Translations under genes and position numbers: made by a program | Assembly: GCF_014190805.1 (NCBI RefSeq) | Contig: NZ_JACHVQ010000003.1 | Span: 186,001-250,000, forward strand | DNA length: 64,000 nucleotides | Direction of reading: 5' to 3' | Source of the DNA: Flexivirga oryzae | GTDB lineage: Bacteria; Actinomycetota; Actinomycetes; Actinomycetales; Dermatophilaceae | In this document: positions 16,161 through 24,565 of the stretch, in pieces | How the letters are laid out: every line of letters begins with the position of its first letter | Position numbering within the stretch: the stretch's first letter is position 1 | The notes under the pieces: model-generated | Database searches by the model: none | Seen by the model: the letters and a program-made list of their open reading frames with translations, nothing else | What the model was told of the DNA's origin: nothing

Positions 16161-17369
16161 ATGGCGCACGAAGACAGGTCCACACTCGAGGAGATCTTCG
16201 AGCGACCGGCGGTCGGCCCGCTCGCGGGCGTCGTGGTCGCCGACCTGAGCCGGGTGCTGGCGGGCCCCTACTGCACGATGCTGCTCGCCGACCTGGGTGC
16301 ACTGGTGATCAAGGTGGAGAGTCCGGGCGGTGACGACACCCGCCGGTGGTCGCCGCCGCGACGCGGTGACGACAGCACCTACTACCTGTCGGTCAACCGC
16401 AACAAGTACTCGATCGCGCTGGACTTCAAGGACCCGGCCGATCTCGCGGTCGTACGGCGGATCGTCGACCGGGCCGATGTGGTGATCCAGAACTTCAAGC
16501 CGGGCGGGCTGGAGAAGTTCGGCCTCGACGCCGCCACGCTGCGGCAGGAGCGGCCGGACCTGGTCTACGCGTCGATCTCCGGTTTCGGCACCGACGGGGG
16601 TGCGAACCTGCCCGGTTACGACCTGCTGGTGCAGGCGCTGTCCGGGATGATGGAGCTCACCGGTTCGGCCGACGGCGAGCCGATGCGTTCGGGAGTCGCG
16701 GTGTTCGACGTCATCACCGGTCTGCACTCCGCGCTCGGCATACTTGCGGCGTTGCGGGTGCGGGACGAGACGGGGCGGGGTGACCACGTCGAGGTCAATC
16801 TCCTGTCGTCGGCGCTGTCCGGGCTCGTCAACCAGACCTCCGCGTATGTCGCCGGCGGTGTCGTGCCGACCCGGATGGGTAACGAGCACCCCAGTCTGTA
16901 TCCGTACGAGCCACTGCCCGCCGCTGACAAGGAGATCGTGATCGCCGTCGGCAACGACCCGCAGTTCGCCGCACTGTGCCGTTGCCTGGAGCTGCCGGAA
17001 CTGCCCGGGGATGCCCGGTTTGCGACGAACGAGGCCCGGAACGCGAACCGCGGCGAGTTGCGCGTCCTGTTGACCGAGCGGCTCAAGACCCGGCCGGCGG
17101 CGGACTGGTTCGAGTTGTTGCGGGCGGCGAACGTGCCCGCGGCGCCGATTCTCACCGTCGCCGAAGGCACGCAGTTCGCCGAGCAGCTCGGGTTGGAGCC
17201 GGTGGTGGAGACCGGGACGGGTGAGCGGCGGATCCCCGCCATACGTAACCCGATTCGGTTCAGCGAGAGTCCGCTCGACTATTCGAAGTCGGCTCCGATC
17301 CTCGACGGCGACCGCGATCAGGTGACGCGCTGGCTCGAGGCGACCACGAGTGGCGACGACGCACCGTAA
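16161..17369 (+). CDS. Class III CoA-transferase (CaiB/BaiF), likely succinyl-CoA:glutarate CoA-transferase
   Basis: 402 residues from ATG 16161 with GGAGAGGA upstream. It has family landmarks VVVADLSRVLAGPYCTMLLADLGA and VIKVESPGGDDTRRW. The catalytic Asp is in PGYDLLVQALSGMM. It transfers CoA from an acyl-CoA donor to a carboxylate, here probably glutarate, feeding the divergent glutaryl-CoA dehydrogenase. The pairing with that gene and a LysR regulator is the basis for the glutarate assignment; the CaiB family has many substrates, so this is moderate. Confidence 0.85.
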   Translation: MAHEDRSTLEEIFERPAVGPLAGVVVADLSRVLAGPYCTMLLADLGALVIKVESPGGDDTRRWSPPRRGDDSTYYLSVNRNKYSIALDFKDPADLAVVRRIVDRADVVIQNFKPGGLEKFGLDAATLRQERPDLVYASISGFGTDGGANLPGYDLLVQALSGMMELTGSADGEPMRSGVAVFDVITGLHSALGILAALRVRDETGRGDHVEVNLLSSALSGLVNQTSAYVAGGVVPTRMGNEHPSLYPYEPLPAADKEIVIAVGNDPQFAALCRCLELPELPGDARFATNEARNANRGELRVLLTERLKTRPAADWFELLRAANVPAAPILTVAEGTQFAEQLGLEPVVETGTGERRIPAIRNPIRFSESPLDYSKSAPILDGDRDQVTRWLEATTSGDDAP

Positions 17370-17379
17370 CCTGAGCCCT

Positions 17380-18279
17380 GTGGACGTCCATCAGGCACAG
17401 GCGTTCCTGGCTGTTGCCGAGGAGCTGCATTTCGGCCGGGCCGCCGAGCGGTTGCACATGGCGCAGCCGCCGCTCAGCCGGTTGATCCGGCAGATCGAGG
17501 CGGACCTGGAGGTGCAGCTGTTCGAGCGCAACACCCGCCAGGTGACACTGACGCCGCAGGGGGCCGCGCTGATCGAGCCGGCGCAGGAGCTGGTCCTGCT
17601 GTCGCGGCGCATCAAGGAGATCGTGCAACAGGCGGACGCAGGCGAAACCGGCCGACTGCGACTGGGATTCGCGGGTGCCTCGGTGAACAGGCTGGTGAGC
17701 GCACTCGCGCGCAGCATCCAGCGCGAACGGCCGGGCATCACGTTGGAACTGTTCAGCTCGCAGTTCTCGCACACCGGTCTGCAGCGGGTGCTGGACGGGT
17801 CGTTGGACATGTTGATCGGCCGCTGGGACTTCCTGCCGGCGCAGGTCGAGTCGCGGCTGCTCGGGCACGAGGAGCTGCTGGTTGCGCTGCCGGAGCATCA
17901 CCGGTTGGCCGGGCAATCGGCGGTCGCCCCGGGCGATCTGGTCGACGAGTCGTGGATCGTCCTGCCGGGCGCCAGCGGCGCCACGCTGCCGAACCGGTTG
18001 AACGTGCTGGGCGTCAACGGCGGTTTCGTCCCTCGTGTCACCCAGATCGCCCCGGACTCGTCCACCCAGTTGATGCTGGTCGCCGTCGGTCAGGGCGTTG
18101 CCCTCAACTTCAGCGGGGTGCGGGACAACGTCCCCGCGCCCGGCGTGATCTTCAAGCCGCTACGACCGAGCCAGCCGACCGCCGAAGTGCGGCTCATCTG
18201 GCGGCGCGGTGACCCGAACCCGGTCCTGCCCGCCGTGATCGCGCTCTCCCACAAGGTCTTCCCAACGGTGCCCGAGTAA
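17380..18279 (+). CDS. LysR family transcriptional regulator
   Basis: 299 residues from GTG 17380 (GTG 17350 is an alternative). The N-terminal winged helix is VDVHQAQAFLAVAEELHFGRAAERLHMAQPPLSRLIRQIE. A two-lobed effector domain follows (LRLGFAGASVNRLVSAL, VALPEHHRLAG). It starts 11 bases after the CoA-transferase stop and likely controls both divergent catabolic genes through the palindrome at 16053-16071. Its final codons and stop (GTG CCC GAG TAA) match the core of the repeat array that begins here. Confidence 0.92.
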   Translation: MDVHQAQAFLAVAEELHFGRAAERLHMAQPPLSRLIRQIEADLEVQLFERNTRQVTLTPQGAALIEPAQELVLLSRRIKEIVQQADAGETGRLRLGFAGASVNRLVSALARSIQRERPGITLELFSSQFSHTGLQRVLDGSLDMLIGRWDFLPAQVESRLLGHEELLVALPEHHRLAGQSAVAPGDLVDESWIVLPGASGATLPNRLNVLGVNGGFVPRVTQIAPDSSTQLMLVAVGQGVALNFSGVRDNVPAPGVIFKPLRPSQPTAEVRLIWRRGDPNPVLPAVIALSHKVFPTVPE

Positions 18280-18905
18280 CCAGCGCTGCCCGAGTAAGCA
18301 GCGGCGTTGATTTCAGCGGTGGCCGAGTAGGTCGAGCCGCTAGGCGAGACCGTGATCGAGGCCCCGCACACACCCGCGGCGGCCGAGTAAGCAGCGGTGG
18401 CCGAGTCGGTCGAGCCGCTAGGCGAGACCGTGATCGAGGTCCCGCACACACCCGCGGTGGCCGAGTAAGCAGCGGTGGCCGAGTAGGTCGAGCCGCTAGG
18501 CGAGACCGTCATCGAGGTCCCGCACACACCCGCGGCAGCCGAATCATCACCCCGCACACACCCGCGGTGGCCGAGTAGGTCGAGCCGCTAGGCGAGACCG
18601 TGATCGAGGTCCCGCACACACCCGCGGTGGCCGAGTAGGTCGAGCCGCTAGGCGAGACCGTGATCGAGGTCCCGCACACACCAGCGGTGGCCGAGTAAGC
18701 AGCGGTGGCCGAGTAGGTCGAGCCGCTAGGCGAGACCGTCATCGAGGTCCCGCACACACCCGCGGCAGCCGAATCATCACCCCGCACACACCCGCGGTGG
18801 CCGAGTAGGTCGAGCCGCTAGGCGAGACCGTGATCGAGGTCCCGCACACACCCGCGGTGGCCGAGTCATCACCCCGCGCAACCCATTTCAGCGGTGGCCG
18901 AGTAA
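18268..18905 (+). repeat. Tandem repeat array with 60-bp and 18-bp units
   Basis: Seven near-identical 60-bp modules start at 18316, 18394, 18472, 18564, 18624, 18702 and 18794. Each opens GCGGTGGCCGAGTAGGTCGAG and closes GAGGTCCCGCACACACCC. Spacing varies (78, 78, 92, 60, 78, 92) because an 18-bp short unit with GGCCGAGTAAGCA, or a 32-bp CGGCAGCCGAATCATCAC segment, is interposed. A block from 18472 recurs from 18702, 230 bases later, as a higher-order repeat. The array begins within the lysR stop codon and ends about 45 bases before the HNH gene end. No unique spacers are present, so it is not CRISPR. Confidence 0.9.
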
Positions 18906-18949
18906 GAGTGACCAGTGAGCCCGCATCGAGGTCCCGGCCGGTCTGGTGG

Positions 18950-20662
18950 TCAGGCGACTTTGTCGGCACGCCAGCCGGGCATGGCGCCTTCGGTCAGGTC
19001 CCAGTGCACCCCGTCGGGGGTGATGGTGGCGTAGTACCCGTGCCGGTGGACGATCTGGTGATGTCGCCGACACAGCATCGCAGAATTGGTCAGGGCAGTG
19101 CTGCCGCCGGCCCACCAGGGCAGGATGTGGTGGATCTCGCAGAAACCCGGAGGTCGGTCGCAGGTGGGGAAGGTGCATCCCATGTCTCGGTGGACGACGG
19201 CGGCCCGTATCCCTGTGGTGGCCAACCGTTTTTCACGCCCCACGTCCAGGGGTTGACTCTTGGTGCCGAGGACGACGGGGATCAGGTCCGCGTCACATGC
19301 CAGGCGGCGGGCGGTGCCCGCGTCGAGGATCTCCCCGCCGATGGTGATGGCACCGTCCAAGTCTGTGAGGAGCCGGTGTAGGTCCATGGTGACCAACACG
19401 GTGGCGCCGGCGCCGATGCCCATCCCGTCCCCGCACACGGTCTTGGCGCCGGCGGCGACCAGGTCCATCAGCGCGTCCACCCGGCGCTTGCCCGGGGTTC
19501 GCTCATCCCGCACCCGGTCGGGCACGGCGCCCGTGCCGGTGGCGCCGTTGCTGGTGGCCCCATCGAGGTCATCGTCGCAGTCGTCGTGCTGGACGTCGGG
19601 GTGCAGGCCGAACGCGGCACCGGCGCGACCAGTCGTGTCACCAGCGTCACCGGCGACGCCGGTGTCACCGGTGGTGGTGTCCGCGTCGTGGGTGGGCTCG
19701 GGCCCACTGTCGCCCGCGGCACCGGTGGCGTCGGTGGCGCCGGTGGCGCCGGTGGCGCCGGTGGCGCCGGTGGGGTTGCTTTCCTGGCTGGTGGTGGTCT
19801 CGCCCGTGGTCTCGGTGGTGCTGGTGTCCTTGTGCTGGGCGGGGTGGGGTGCGGACAGCGCGGTGATGGCCTGTTTGAGGATGGCGGCGTTGGCGGGGCA
19901 CAGGTCCGCGATCAACCGGATCATCCCGGTCGGCAACGTCCGCCAGGTCAACGACTCCACCTTCTCCAGGTGCGCGTCCTCCCCGGAGAGTTTGTCCGCG
20001 GCATAGTTGGCGATGATCCGCCGGGTCAGTTCCGTCACGCCCCGGGACCCCAGCGCCGGGTCCAGTTGCAGGAACCACGCCTGGATGTCTTCGCGGGCCG
20101 CGGCCGGTAACACTTCGGCGACTTTGACGGTCTGCCGCAACGCGGTCCGGGCGGTGGCCAGGGTGCAGGACCCGTCGCGGACCGCCGCGGCGATCACGTG
20201 GTTGCGCCGGTCCCGGCACGCCTCGGCCACCACCGACACCGTACTGGCGGCCGAGGGTTCGATACTGGTCCCGGCGGCCCGCGCCCGGGCGCGCACCCAC
20301 CCGGTCGTGTTGGCCGCGTCCGAGGCATCCACCACACCCCGTTCGCACGCGTTCGCCGTCGCCAGCGTGGCGACCTGCCCGGCCCGCTCCTGCACACCCA
20401 GCAACACACTGACCAGGTCGGTGAGGTGGTCTTCGCCGAGCTGGTCGAACACGCGAGGTAACTGGTCCAGCGCGCCGGCCACGGCCCTCACCTGCTCGGC
20501 CAGCCGTGGCCCCAGACCCGGCACCGGCCGCCGGGCGGGATCGGGCCCGTCCCAGCAAGTCGTATCCGCTTCCACCGCTGCCGGTTGACCGGGGATGCGC
20601 AAGGGTGAGTCGATGGCCACGGTGATCGAGTCCCCCTCTCCCCTGGATGGTTTCGTTGTCAT
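18950..20662 (-). CDS. DUF222 domain HNH endonuclease (13E12 family)
   Basis: 570 residues. The N-terminal two-thirds is the helical DUF222 domain. A linker at about residues 285-370 is rich in Gly, Ala, Thr and Asp. The C-terminal HNH domain has CTFPTCDRPPGFCEIHHILPWWAGG, then LTNSAMLCRRHHQIVH, with zinc Cys pairs and catalytic His intact. The family is related to the M. tuberculosis 13E12 repeat proteins, abundant and often repeat-linked in actinobacteria; their biological role is unclear. It is bounded on both sides by GGCCGAGTAG-type repeats in opposite orientation, hinting at a mobile unit. The start at ATG 20662 lacks a strong ribosome binding site. Confidence 0.9.
   Translation of the reverse strand: MTTKPSRGEGDSITVAIDSPLRIPGQPAAVEADTTCWDGPDPARRPVPGLGPRLAEQVRAVAGALDQLPRVFDQLGEDHLTDLVSVLLGVQERAGQVATLATANACERGVVDASDAANTTGWVRARARAAGTSIEPSAASTVSVVAEACRDRRNHVIAAAVRDGSCTLATARTALRQTVKVAEVLPAAAREDIQAWFLQLDPALGSRGVTELTRRIIANYAADKLSGEDAHLEKVESLTWRTLPTGMIRLIADLCPANAAILKQAITALSAPHPAQHKDTSTTETTGETTTSQESNPTGATGATGATGATDATGAAGDSGPEPTHDADTTTGDTGVAGDAGDTTGRAGAAFGLHPDVQHDDCDDDLDGATSNGATGTGAVPDRVRDERTPGKRRVDALMDLVAAGAKTVCGDGMGIGAGATVLVTMDLHRLLTDLDGAITIGGEILDAGTARRLACDADLIPVVLGTKSQPLDVGREKRLATTGIRAAVVHRDMGCTFPTCDRPPGFCEIHHILPWWAGGSTALTNSAMLCRRHHQIVHRHGYYATITPDGVHWDLTEGAMPGWRADKVA
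19722..19776. repeat. 9-bp minisatellite in the HNH linker
   Basis: The word CGGTGGCGC is repeated head to tail about five times within the DUF222 gene. On the coding strand it encodes Gly-Ala-Thr triplets. Length variation would stay in frame. Confidence 0.8.
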
Positions 20663-20713
20663 GATTCTATCGGGTGACGTTCAGGAAGTACAGAGGTTGT
20701 GCGAACATTTCTT

Positions 20714-20739
20714 CGATACGTTCGCTCTGAAACGTATCG
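20714..20739. promoter_or_regulatory. Inverted repeat upstream of the HNH gene
   Basis: CGATACGTT (20714-20722) and AACGTATCG (20731-20739) are perfect 9-bp arms with an 8-base loop, 52 bases upstream of the HNH start. This could be an operator or the end of a mobile unit. The surrounding 20663-20802 has no gene. Confidence 0.5.
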
Positions 20740-20802
20740 GAAGTACGCCAAAAACTGTGCGCGGACCTCGATACGCCGTTCCTCCGCTGCGCTCCCCCAC
20801 GG

Positions 20803-20990
20803 CTACTCGGCCAGCGCAAAATAGCCGGCTCGCCTACTCGGCCAGCGCAATATCGCGGGCTCGCCGACTCGGCCAGCGCGGGGGGAGCGGGGTCGCCGAC
20901 TCGGCCAGCGCGGGGGGAGCGGGGTCGCCAGCGCGTGGGGGCACCTCGGCCAGCGCGGCATGGCGGGGGTCAACTCGGCGAGCGCGCCGG
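20803..20990 (-). repeat. Degenerate 31-32 bp repeats, inverted relative to the left array
   Basis: Copies of (C/G)ACTCGGCCAGCGC start near 20803, 20834, 20865 and 20897, with weaker ones to about 20990. Read on the minus strand they give GCGCTGGCCGAGT(A/C)G, the same core as GGTGGCCGAGTAG in the array at 18268-18905. The HNH gene therefore sits between oppositely oriented repeats. The whole gap 20663-21027 contains no convincing gene. Confidence 0.75.
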
Positions 20991-21027
20991 GTCAGCTATT
21001 CGCCCGGCGCATGTCGCAGACGGTCAT

Positions 21028-22218
21028 TCAGTGCGAATCGAGCTGCGGGGCGCTGAAGCCCTCCGACCGGCCGAGCAACACCGCCCGCGTCACCGCTGTA
21101 CTGCCGAACTTGTCACGCACCGCGTCCAGTGCACCGTCGAGCCGGGTGGGGGCGTCGGTGTCGAAGGGCAGCTCGAGTTGCTCGTCTTCAGCCTCGTCCA
21201 GGCCGGTGATGCTGATGCCGATCAACGTCACCCCACGGTCCACGATCAGCGGCATCGCCTCGTCGAGCAACGCCCGACCGGCCACCAGCCACGCATCGGT
21301 GCCGGCCGTCGCACGACGGACGGTTCGTGACCGTGTCACCCGCGTCATGTCATCGAAGCGCAGCCGGAGCACGAAGGTCCGGCCGATCCGCTCACCGGAC
21401 CGCATCCGCCGCGTGACCCGGTCGACCAGACTCACCAGGGTGGCGTCGAGTTCCTCGCCGGTATGGCGCCCGCGGCCGATCGCCCGCTGCGCACCGATCG
21501 ACCGGCGCCGGCGGCCCGTCTCCACACGCCGCGGGTCCAACCCGTGTGACAGGGCGTGCAAGTGGCGACCGCTCGCCGGCCCGACGATCGACGTCAGCGT
21601 CTCCGGTGACAGCCGGGCGAGTGCCCCGACAGTCGCGATGCCCCGGTCGTGCAGCCGGACCGACGTCACCTTCCCGACACCCCACAGTGCCTCGATCGGC
21701 AGCGGGTGCAGGAAGTCCAGCTCGCCCCCGACCGGCACGCTGAGCAGTCCGTCGGGTTTGCTCGCCGCGCTGGCGACCTTCGCCAGGAACTTGCTGCTCG
21801 CGATGCCGACCGAGATGGGCAGCCCGACCTCCGCCTTGACCCGGCGTCGCAGCTCGGCGCCGATCCGGCTCGGCGCACCGCTGAGCCTGGCCAGGCCGCC
21901 GACATCGAGGAACGCCTCGTCGATCGAGATGCCTTCGACGACCGGCGTGATGTCCCGGAACACCTCGAACACGGCGCGTGACGCCTCGACATACGCCGTG
22001 AACGTCGCGGGCACCTCGACCAGGTCCGGGCACAGTCGACGGGCGATCCGCCCGGACATCGCCGTCCGCACGCCGCACGCCTTCGCCTCATAGCTGGCCG
22101 CAAGCACGATGCCGCCGCCGACGACGACCGGCCTGCCGCGCAGCGACGGGTCGTCGCGCTGCGCGACGCTGGCATAGAACGAGTCGAGGTCGGCGTGCAG
22201 GAAAGTGCCCTCTGCCAC
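21028..22218 (-). CDS. dinB: DNA polymerase IV (Y-family)
   Basis: 396 residues from GTG 22218; an in-frame ATG at 22269 would add 17 poorly conserved residues. It has the Y-family metal site FLHADLDSFYASV and SIDEAFLDVGG, the little-finger region, and ISVGIASSKFLAKVASAASKPDG. It performs error-prone translesion synthesis. The C-terminus LELPFDTDAPTRLDGALDAVRDKFG may include a weak beta-clamp-binding motif (QLELPF). There is no obvious SOS box in the short upstream region. It is a lone gene divergent from the ATP-grasp unit. Confidence 0.93.
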   Translation of the reverse strand: MAEGTFLHADLDSFYASVAQRDDPSLRGRPVVVGGGIVLAASYEAKACGVRTAMSGRIARRLCPDLVEVPATFTAYVEASRAVFEVFRDITPVVEGISIDEAFLDVGGLARLSGAPSRIGAELRRRVKAEVGLPISVGIASSKFLAKVASAASKPDGLLSVPVGGELDFLHPLPIEALWGVGKVTSVRLHDRGIATVGALARLSPETLTSIVGPASGRHLHALSHGLDPRRVETGRRRRSIGAQRAIGRGRHTGEELDATLVSLVDRVTRRMRSGERIGRTFVLRLRFDDMTRVTRSRTVRRATAGTDAWLVAGRALLDEAMPLIVDRGVTLIGISITGLDEAEDEQLELPFDTDAPTRLDGALDAVRDKFGSTAVTRAVLLGRSEGFSAPQLDSH

Positions 22219-22314
22219 AACCCCACCGTCCCACCCGCCACCGACAGCGCGCCCGCTGCGGCTCCTCACGCTTCACCCTGTACTCAGGCTGAAATGCCGT
22301 TAGCCTGACGTTCC

Positions 22315-23529
22315 ATGAACATCGTCTTCGTCGAGCCGAACTTTCCGCGCAACCAGCGCGAGTTCGCGCGAGCGCTGCACGAGGTGGGCGCAACCGTCTT
22401 CGCTGTCGGGGAAACCCCGTGGGAGTGGCTGGACGAGCAGCTGCAGTCCTGGATCGACCACTACTACCAGGTCGGGTCGGTCACCGACGTCGACCAGCTC
22501 CGCACTGCGGTCGAGCACTTCCAGTCCATCGCCTGGATCGACGGCCTGGAGGCCACGATCGAGGCGCACACCCTGCCCGCGGCGATCGTCCGCGAGGCGC
22601 TCGGCATACCTGGAACATCCGTGCGCACCACCTGGCTGTGCCGCGACAAGCCGGCGATGAAGGAAGCGCTCCGCGAGGCGGGAGTGCCCACCGCTGCATC
22701 GGCGGCCGCGCACGACGTCGACGACCTGCGCGATTTCGTCGACGAGCACGGCTATCCGGTCATCCTCAAACCCCGCGACGGTGCCGGGGCCGCCGGAACC
22801 ACCCGCGTCGACAACTATCGCGAACTACTCGATGCCGCAGCGGCTTTCGGCGGCACCGAGTCGATCGCGATCGAGGAGTTCGTCGAAGGACACGAGGGCT
22901 TCTACGACACCCTGAGCGTCGACGGCGCCATCGCTATCGACTTCGCGTCCCACTACTACCCCGGTGTTCTCGAAGCGATGCGCAACCGGTGGATCAGTCC
23001 GCAGTTCATCTCGACCAACCGGGTCGACTCCGTCCCCTTCTACCGCGAGTTGCGCGAGCTCGGTGAACGCGTCAACGAGGTGCTGGGTATCAGCACCTCA
23101 CCGACCCACATGGAATACTTCGTCAGCCCGAAAGGCCTGCGCTTCAGCGAGATCGGCGCTCGACCGCCGGGCGTCGGCTGCTGGGACCTGTATGCCGCCG
23201 GCAACGACATGGACATCTACCGCGCGTGGGCCGACTCGATCGTCCATCACCAGGTGTGGCACGTGCCGAGCAGGACGTATGCCGCCGGCATCATCGCGTT
23301 GCGCCCGGACCGGGACGGCACGATCACGGCGATCGACGGCGTCGACGAGATCAACTCCCGGTACGGCGAATGGGTCATCGACGCCAACCTGCCGGTCGGC
23401 TCCGCTACTCAACCGGTCGAGGCCGGTTACATGGCCAACGCCTGGATCCGTATGCGGCACAACAATTACGACGTGCTCCGCGAGATGCTCGATGACGTGG
23501 GCCGGACGGTGCAGGTGCACGCGGAGTGA
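22315..23529 (+). CDS. ATP-grasp carboxylate-amine ligase-like protein
   Basis: 404 residues. The N-terminal pre-ATP-grasp fold starts MNIVFVEPNFPRNQREFARAL. The ATP-grasp core has GYPVILKPRDGAGAAGT (ATP lysine and Gly loop), IEEFVEGHEGF and a C-terminal metal site region RFSEIGARPPGVG in which the usual Asn is Gly. Such enzymes join a carboxylate to an amine through acyl-phosphate. The product is unknown. It is followed by an S51-like hydrolase gene and a Fes-like esterase gene in the same direction, suggesting one pathway. TTCC words surround the start but no clear ribosome binding site is visible. Confidence 0.85.
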   Translation: MNIVFVEPNFPRNQREFARALHEVGATVFAVGETPWEWLDEQLQSWIDHYYQVGSVTDVDQLRTAVEHFQSIAWIDGLEATIEAHTLPAAIVREALGIPGTSVRTTWLCRDKPAMKEALREAGVPTAASAAAHDVDDLRDFVDEHGYPVILKPRDGAGAAGTTRVDNYRELLDAAAAFGGTESIAIEEFVEGHEGFYDTLSVDGAIAIDFASHYYPGVLEAMRNRWISPQFISTNRVDSVPFYRELRELGERVNEVLGISTSPTHMEYFVSPKGLRFSEIGARPPGVGCWDLYAAGNDMDIYRAWADSIVHHQVWHVPSRTYAAGIIALRPDRDGTITAIDGVDEINSRYGEWVIDANLPVGSATQPVEAGYMANAWIRMRHNNYDVLREMLDDVGRTVQVHAE

Positions 23530-23602
23530 GCGCCGACCCGAGCGAGGATACGAGTGAGGAACGAGCGAGGCCCGCAGCGAGGGGAAGAGGCGCGACCGAA
23601 AG

Positions 23603-24565
23603 ATGAGCCCGGACCATCCCTGCATGGTGCTGCTCGGCCCGCAGCGCCGCCCTGCCCTCGACAAGGTCGTGGCCGGGCTTCAGCTCGACGGCCCGTTCGC
23701 GACGATCACCGCCGGCTGGCAGGAGCGTGAGGTCGCCGACGACGAACTCAACGCACATCTCGGTGGACGAGCGATCAATCTCGCACTCTGGACCCGCCGC
23801 CAGGACGTTCTCGACCGCGACCCGGACTTCGCAGCCGCCCACCGGCAGCGCCAGTCGGTGCTGTCCGACATGCAGGACCTCTACCTGATCGGCGTCGGGC
23901 ACACCTCCCGGGCGATCACCGAACTGCGCGAACATGCGGAGTCGTCCGAGCGGGTCAAGGAGCTCGCGCTGCGCGATGCCGAGGAGGTGCTGCGATCCCT
24001 GGATCGCCGCCACCTGGAGCGGGTCCGTGAGGTCGAGGCCGAGTTCTACGACGTGACCAAGCCGCACGAACACCCCCTCATCGCCGCCCATCGTGCGGAA
24101 GTGGCACAGGTACTGGCGGACAGCGCAGCCGTGGTCATCGCCGGTGGGCACGTCGCCGAACTGCTCGATGCGCTGCACCTGTTCAATGTCGTGCCTGCGG
24201 GCTTGGCGGACCTACCGATCATCGCCTGGTCCGCGGGCGCGATGGTCCTCTCCGAACGCGTTGTTCTCTTCAATGACAATGCGATCCGCGGGCCGCGGGC
24301 GCCTGAGGTGTATGACGACGGGCTCGGCCTGCTCCGCGGTGCTGTGCTGCTGCCGTCGGCGCACAAGCGTCTGCAGATGACCAACCTGGACCGGATGTCA
24401 CTGCTGGCAAAGCGATTCGCGCCCGCCGTATGCGTGCCGCTGGATCCCGGAGCTCGGGTCGCGGTCAACACGGACGGGTCGCTGCCGACCGGGACAGCCG
24501 TGATCGGGGCCTCCGGAGCCATCGAGCAACTCGACGAGCCGGCGGGGGAGGGAACCAATGGCTAA
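23603..24565 (+). CDS. Peptidase S51 / type 1 glutamine amidotransferase-like hydrolase
   Basis: 320 residues from ATG 23603. The core has VVIAGGHVAELLDALHLF and IIAWSAGAMVLSERVV, where Ser in the WSAGA elbow matches the nucleophile of cyanophycinase and peptidase E (family S51). A candidate His follows in LLPSAHKRL. The N-terminus has ITAGWQERE. Family members cleave aspartyl-linked peptides or act as amide hydrolases. It overlaps the downstream esterase by 8 bases and follows the ATP-grasp gene after 73 bases, so a ligase-hydrolase pair on one amide product is plausible. Substrate not known. Confidence 0.75.
   Translation: MSPDHPCMVLLGPQRRPALDKVVAGLQLDGPFATITAGWQEREVADDELNAHLGGRAINLALWTRRQDVLDRDPDFAAAHRQRQSVLSDMQDLYLIGVGHTSRAITELREHAESSERVKELALRDAEEVLRSLDRRHLERVREVEAEFYDVTKPHEHPLIAAHRAEVAQVLADSAAVVIAGGHVAELLDALHLFNVVPAGLADLPIIAWSAGAMVLSERVVLFNDNAIRGPRAPEVYDDGLGLLRGAVLLPSAHKRLQMTNLDRMSLLAKRFAPAVCVPLDPGARVAVNTDGSLPTGTAVIGASGAIEQLDEPAGEGTNG

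Noticed and set aside
18268..18905. CRISPR array
   Set aside because: Units adjoin without unique spacers, unit length varies, and no cas genes are near.
18090..18969. Minus-strand open frames encoding GVCGTSITVSPSGSTYSATA repeats
   Set aside because: They are translations of the DNA repeat array; frame stays open because 60 and 78 are multiples of three, but 92-base spacings break it and no start signals exist.
20663..21027. Insertion sequence around the HNH gene
   Set aside because: No transposase and no target-site duplication that I could see; only inverted repeat arrays.
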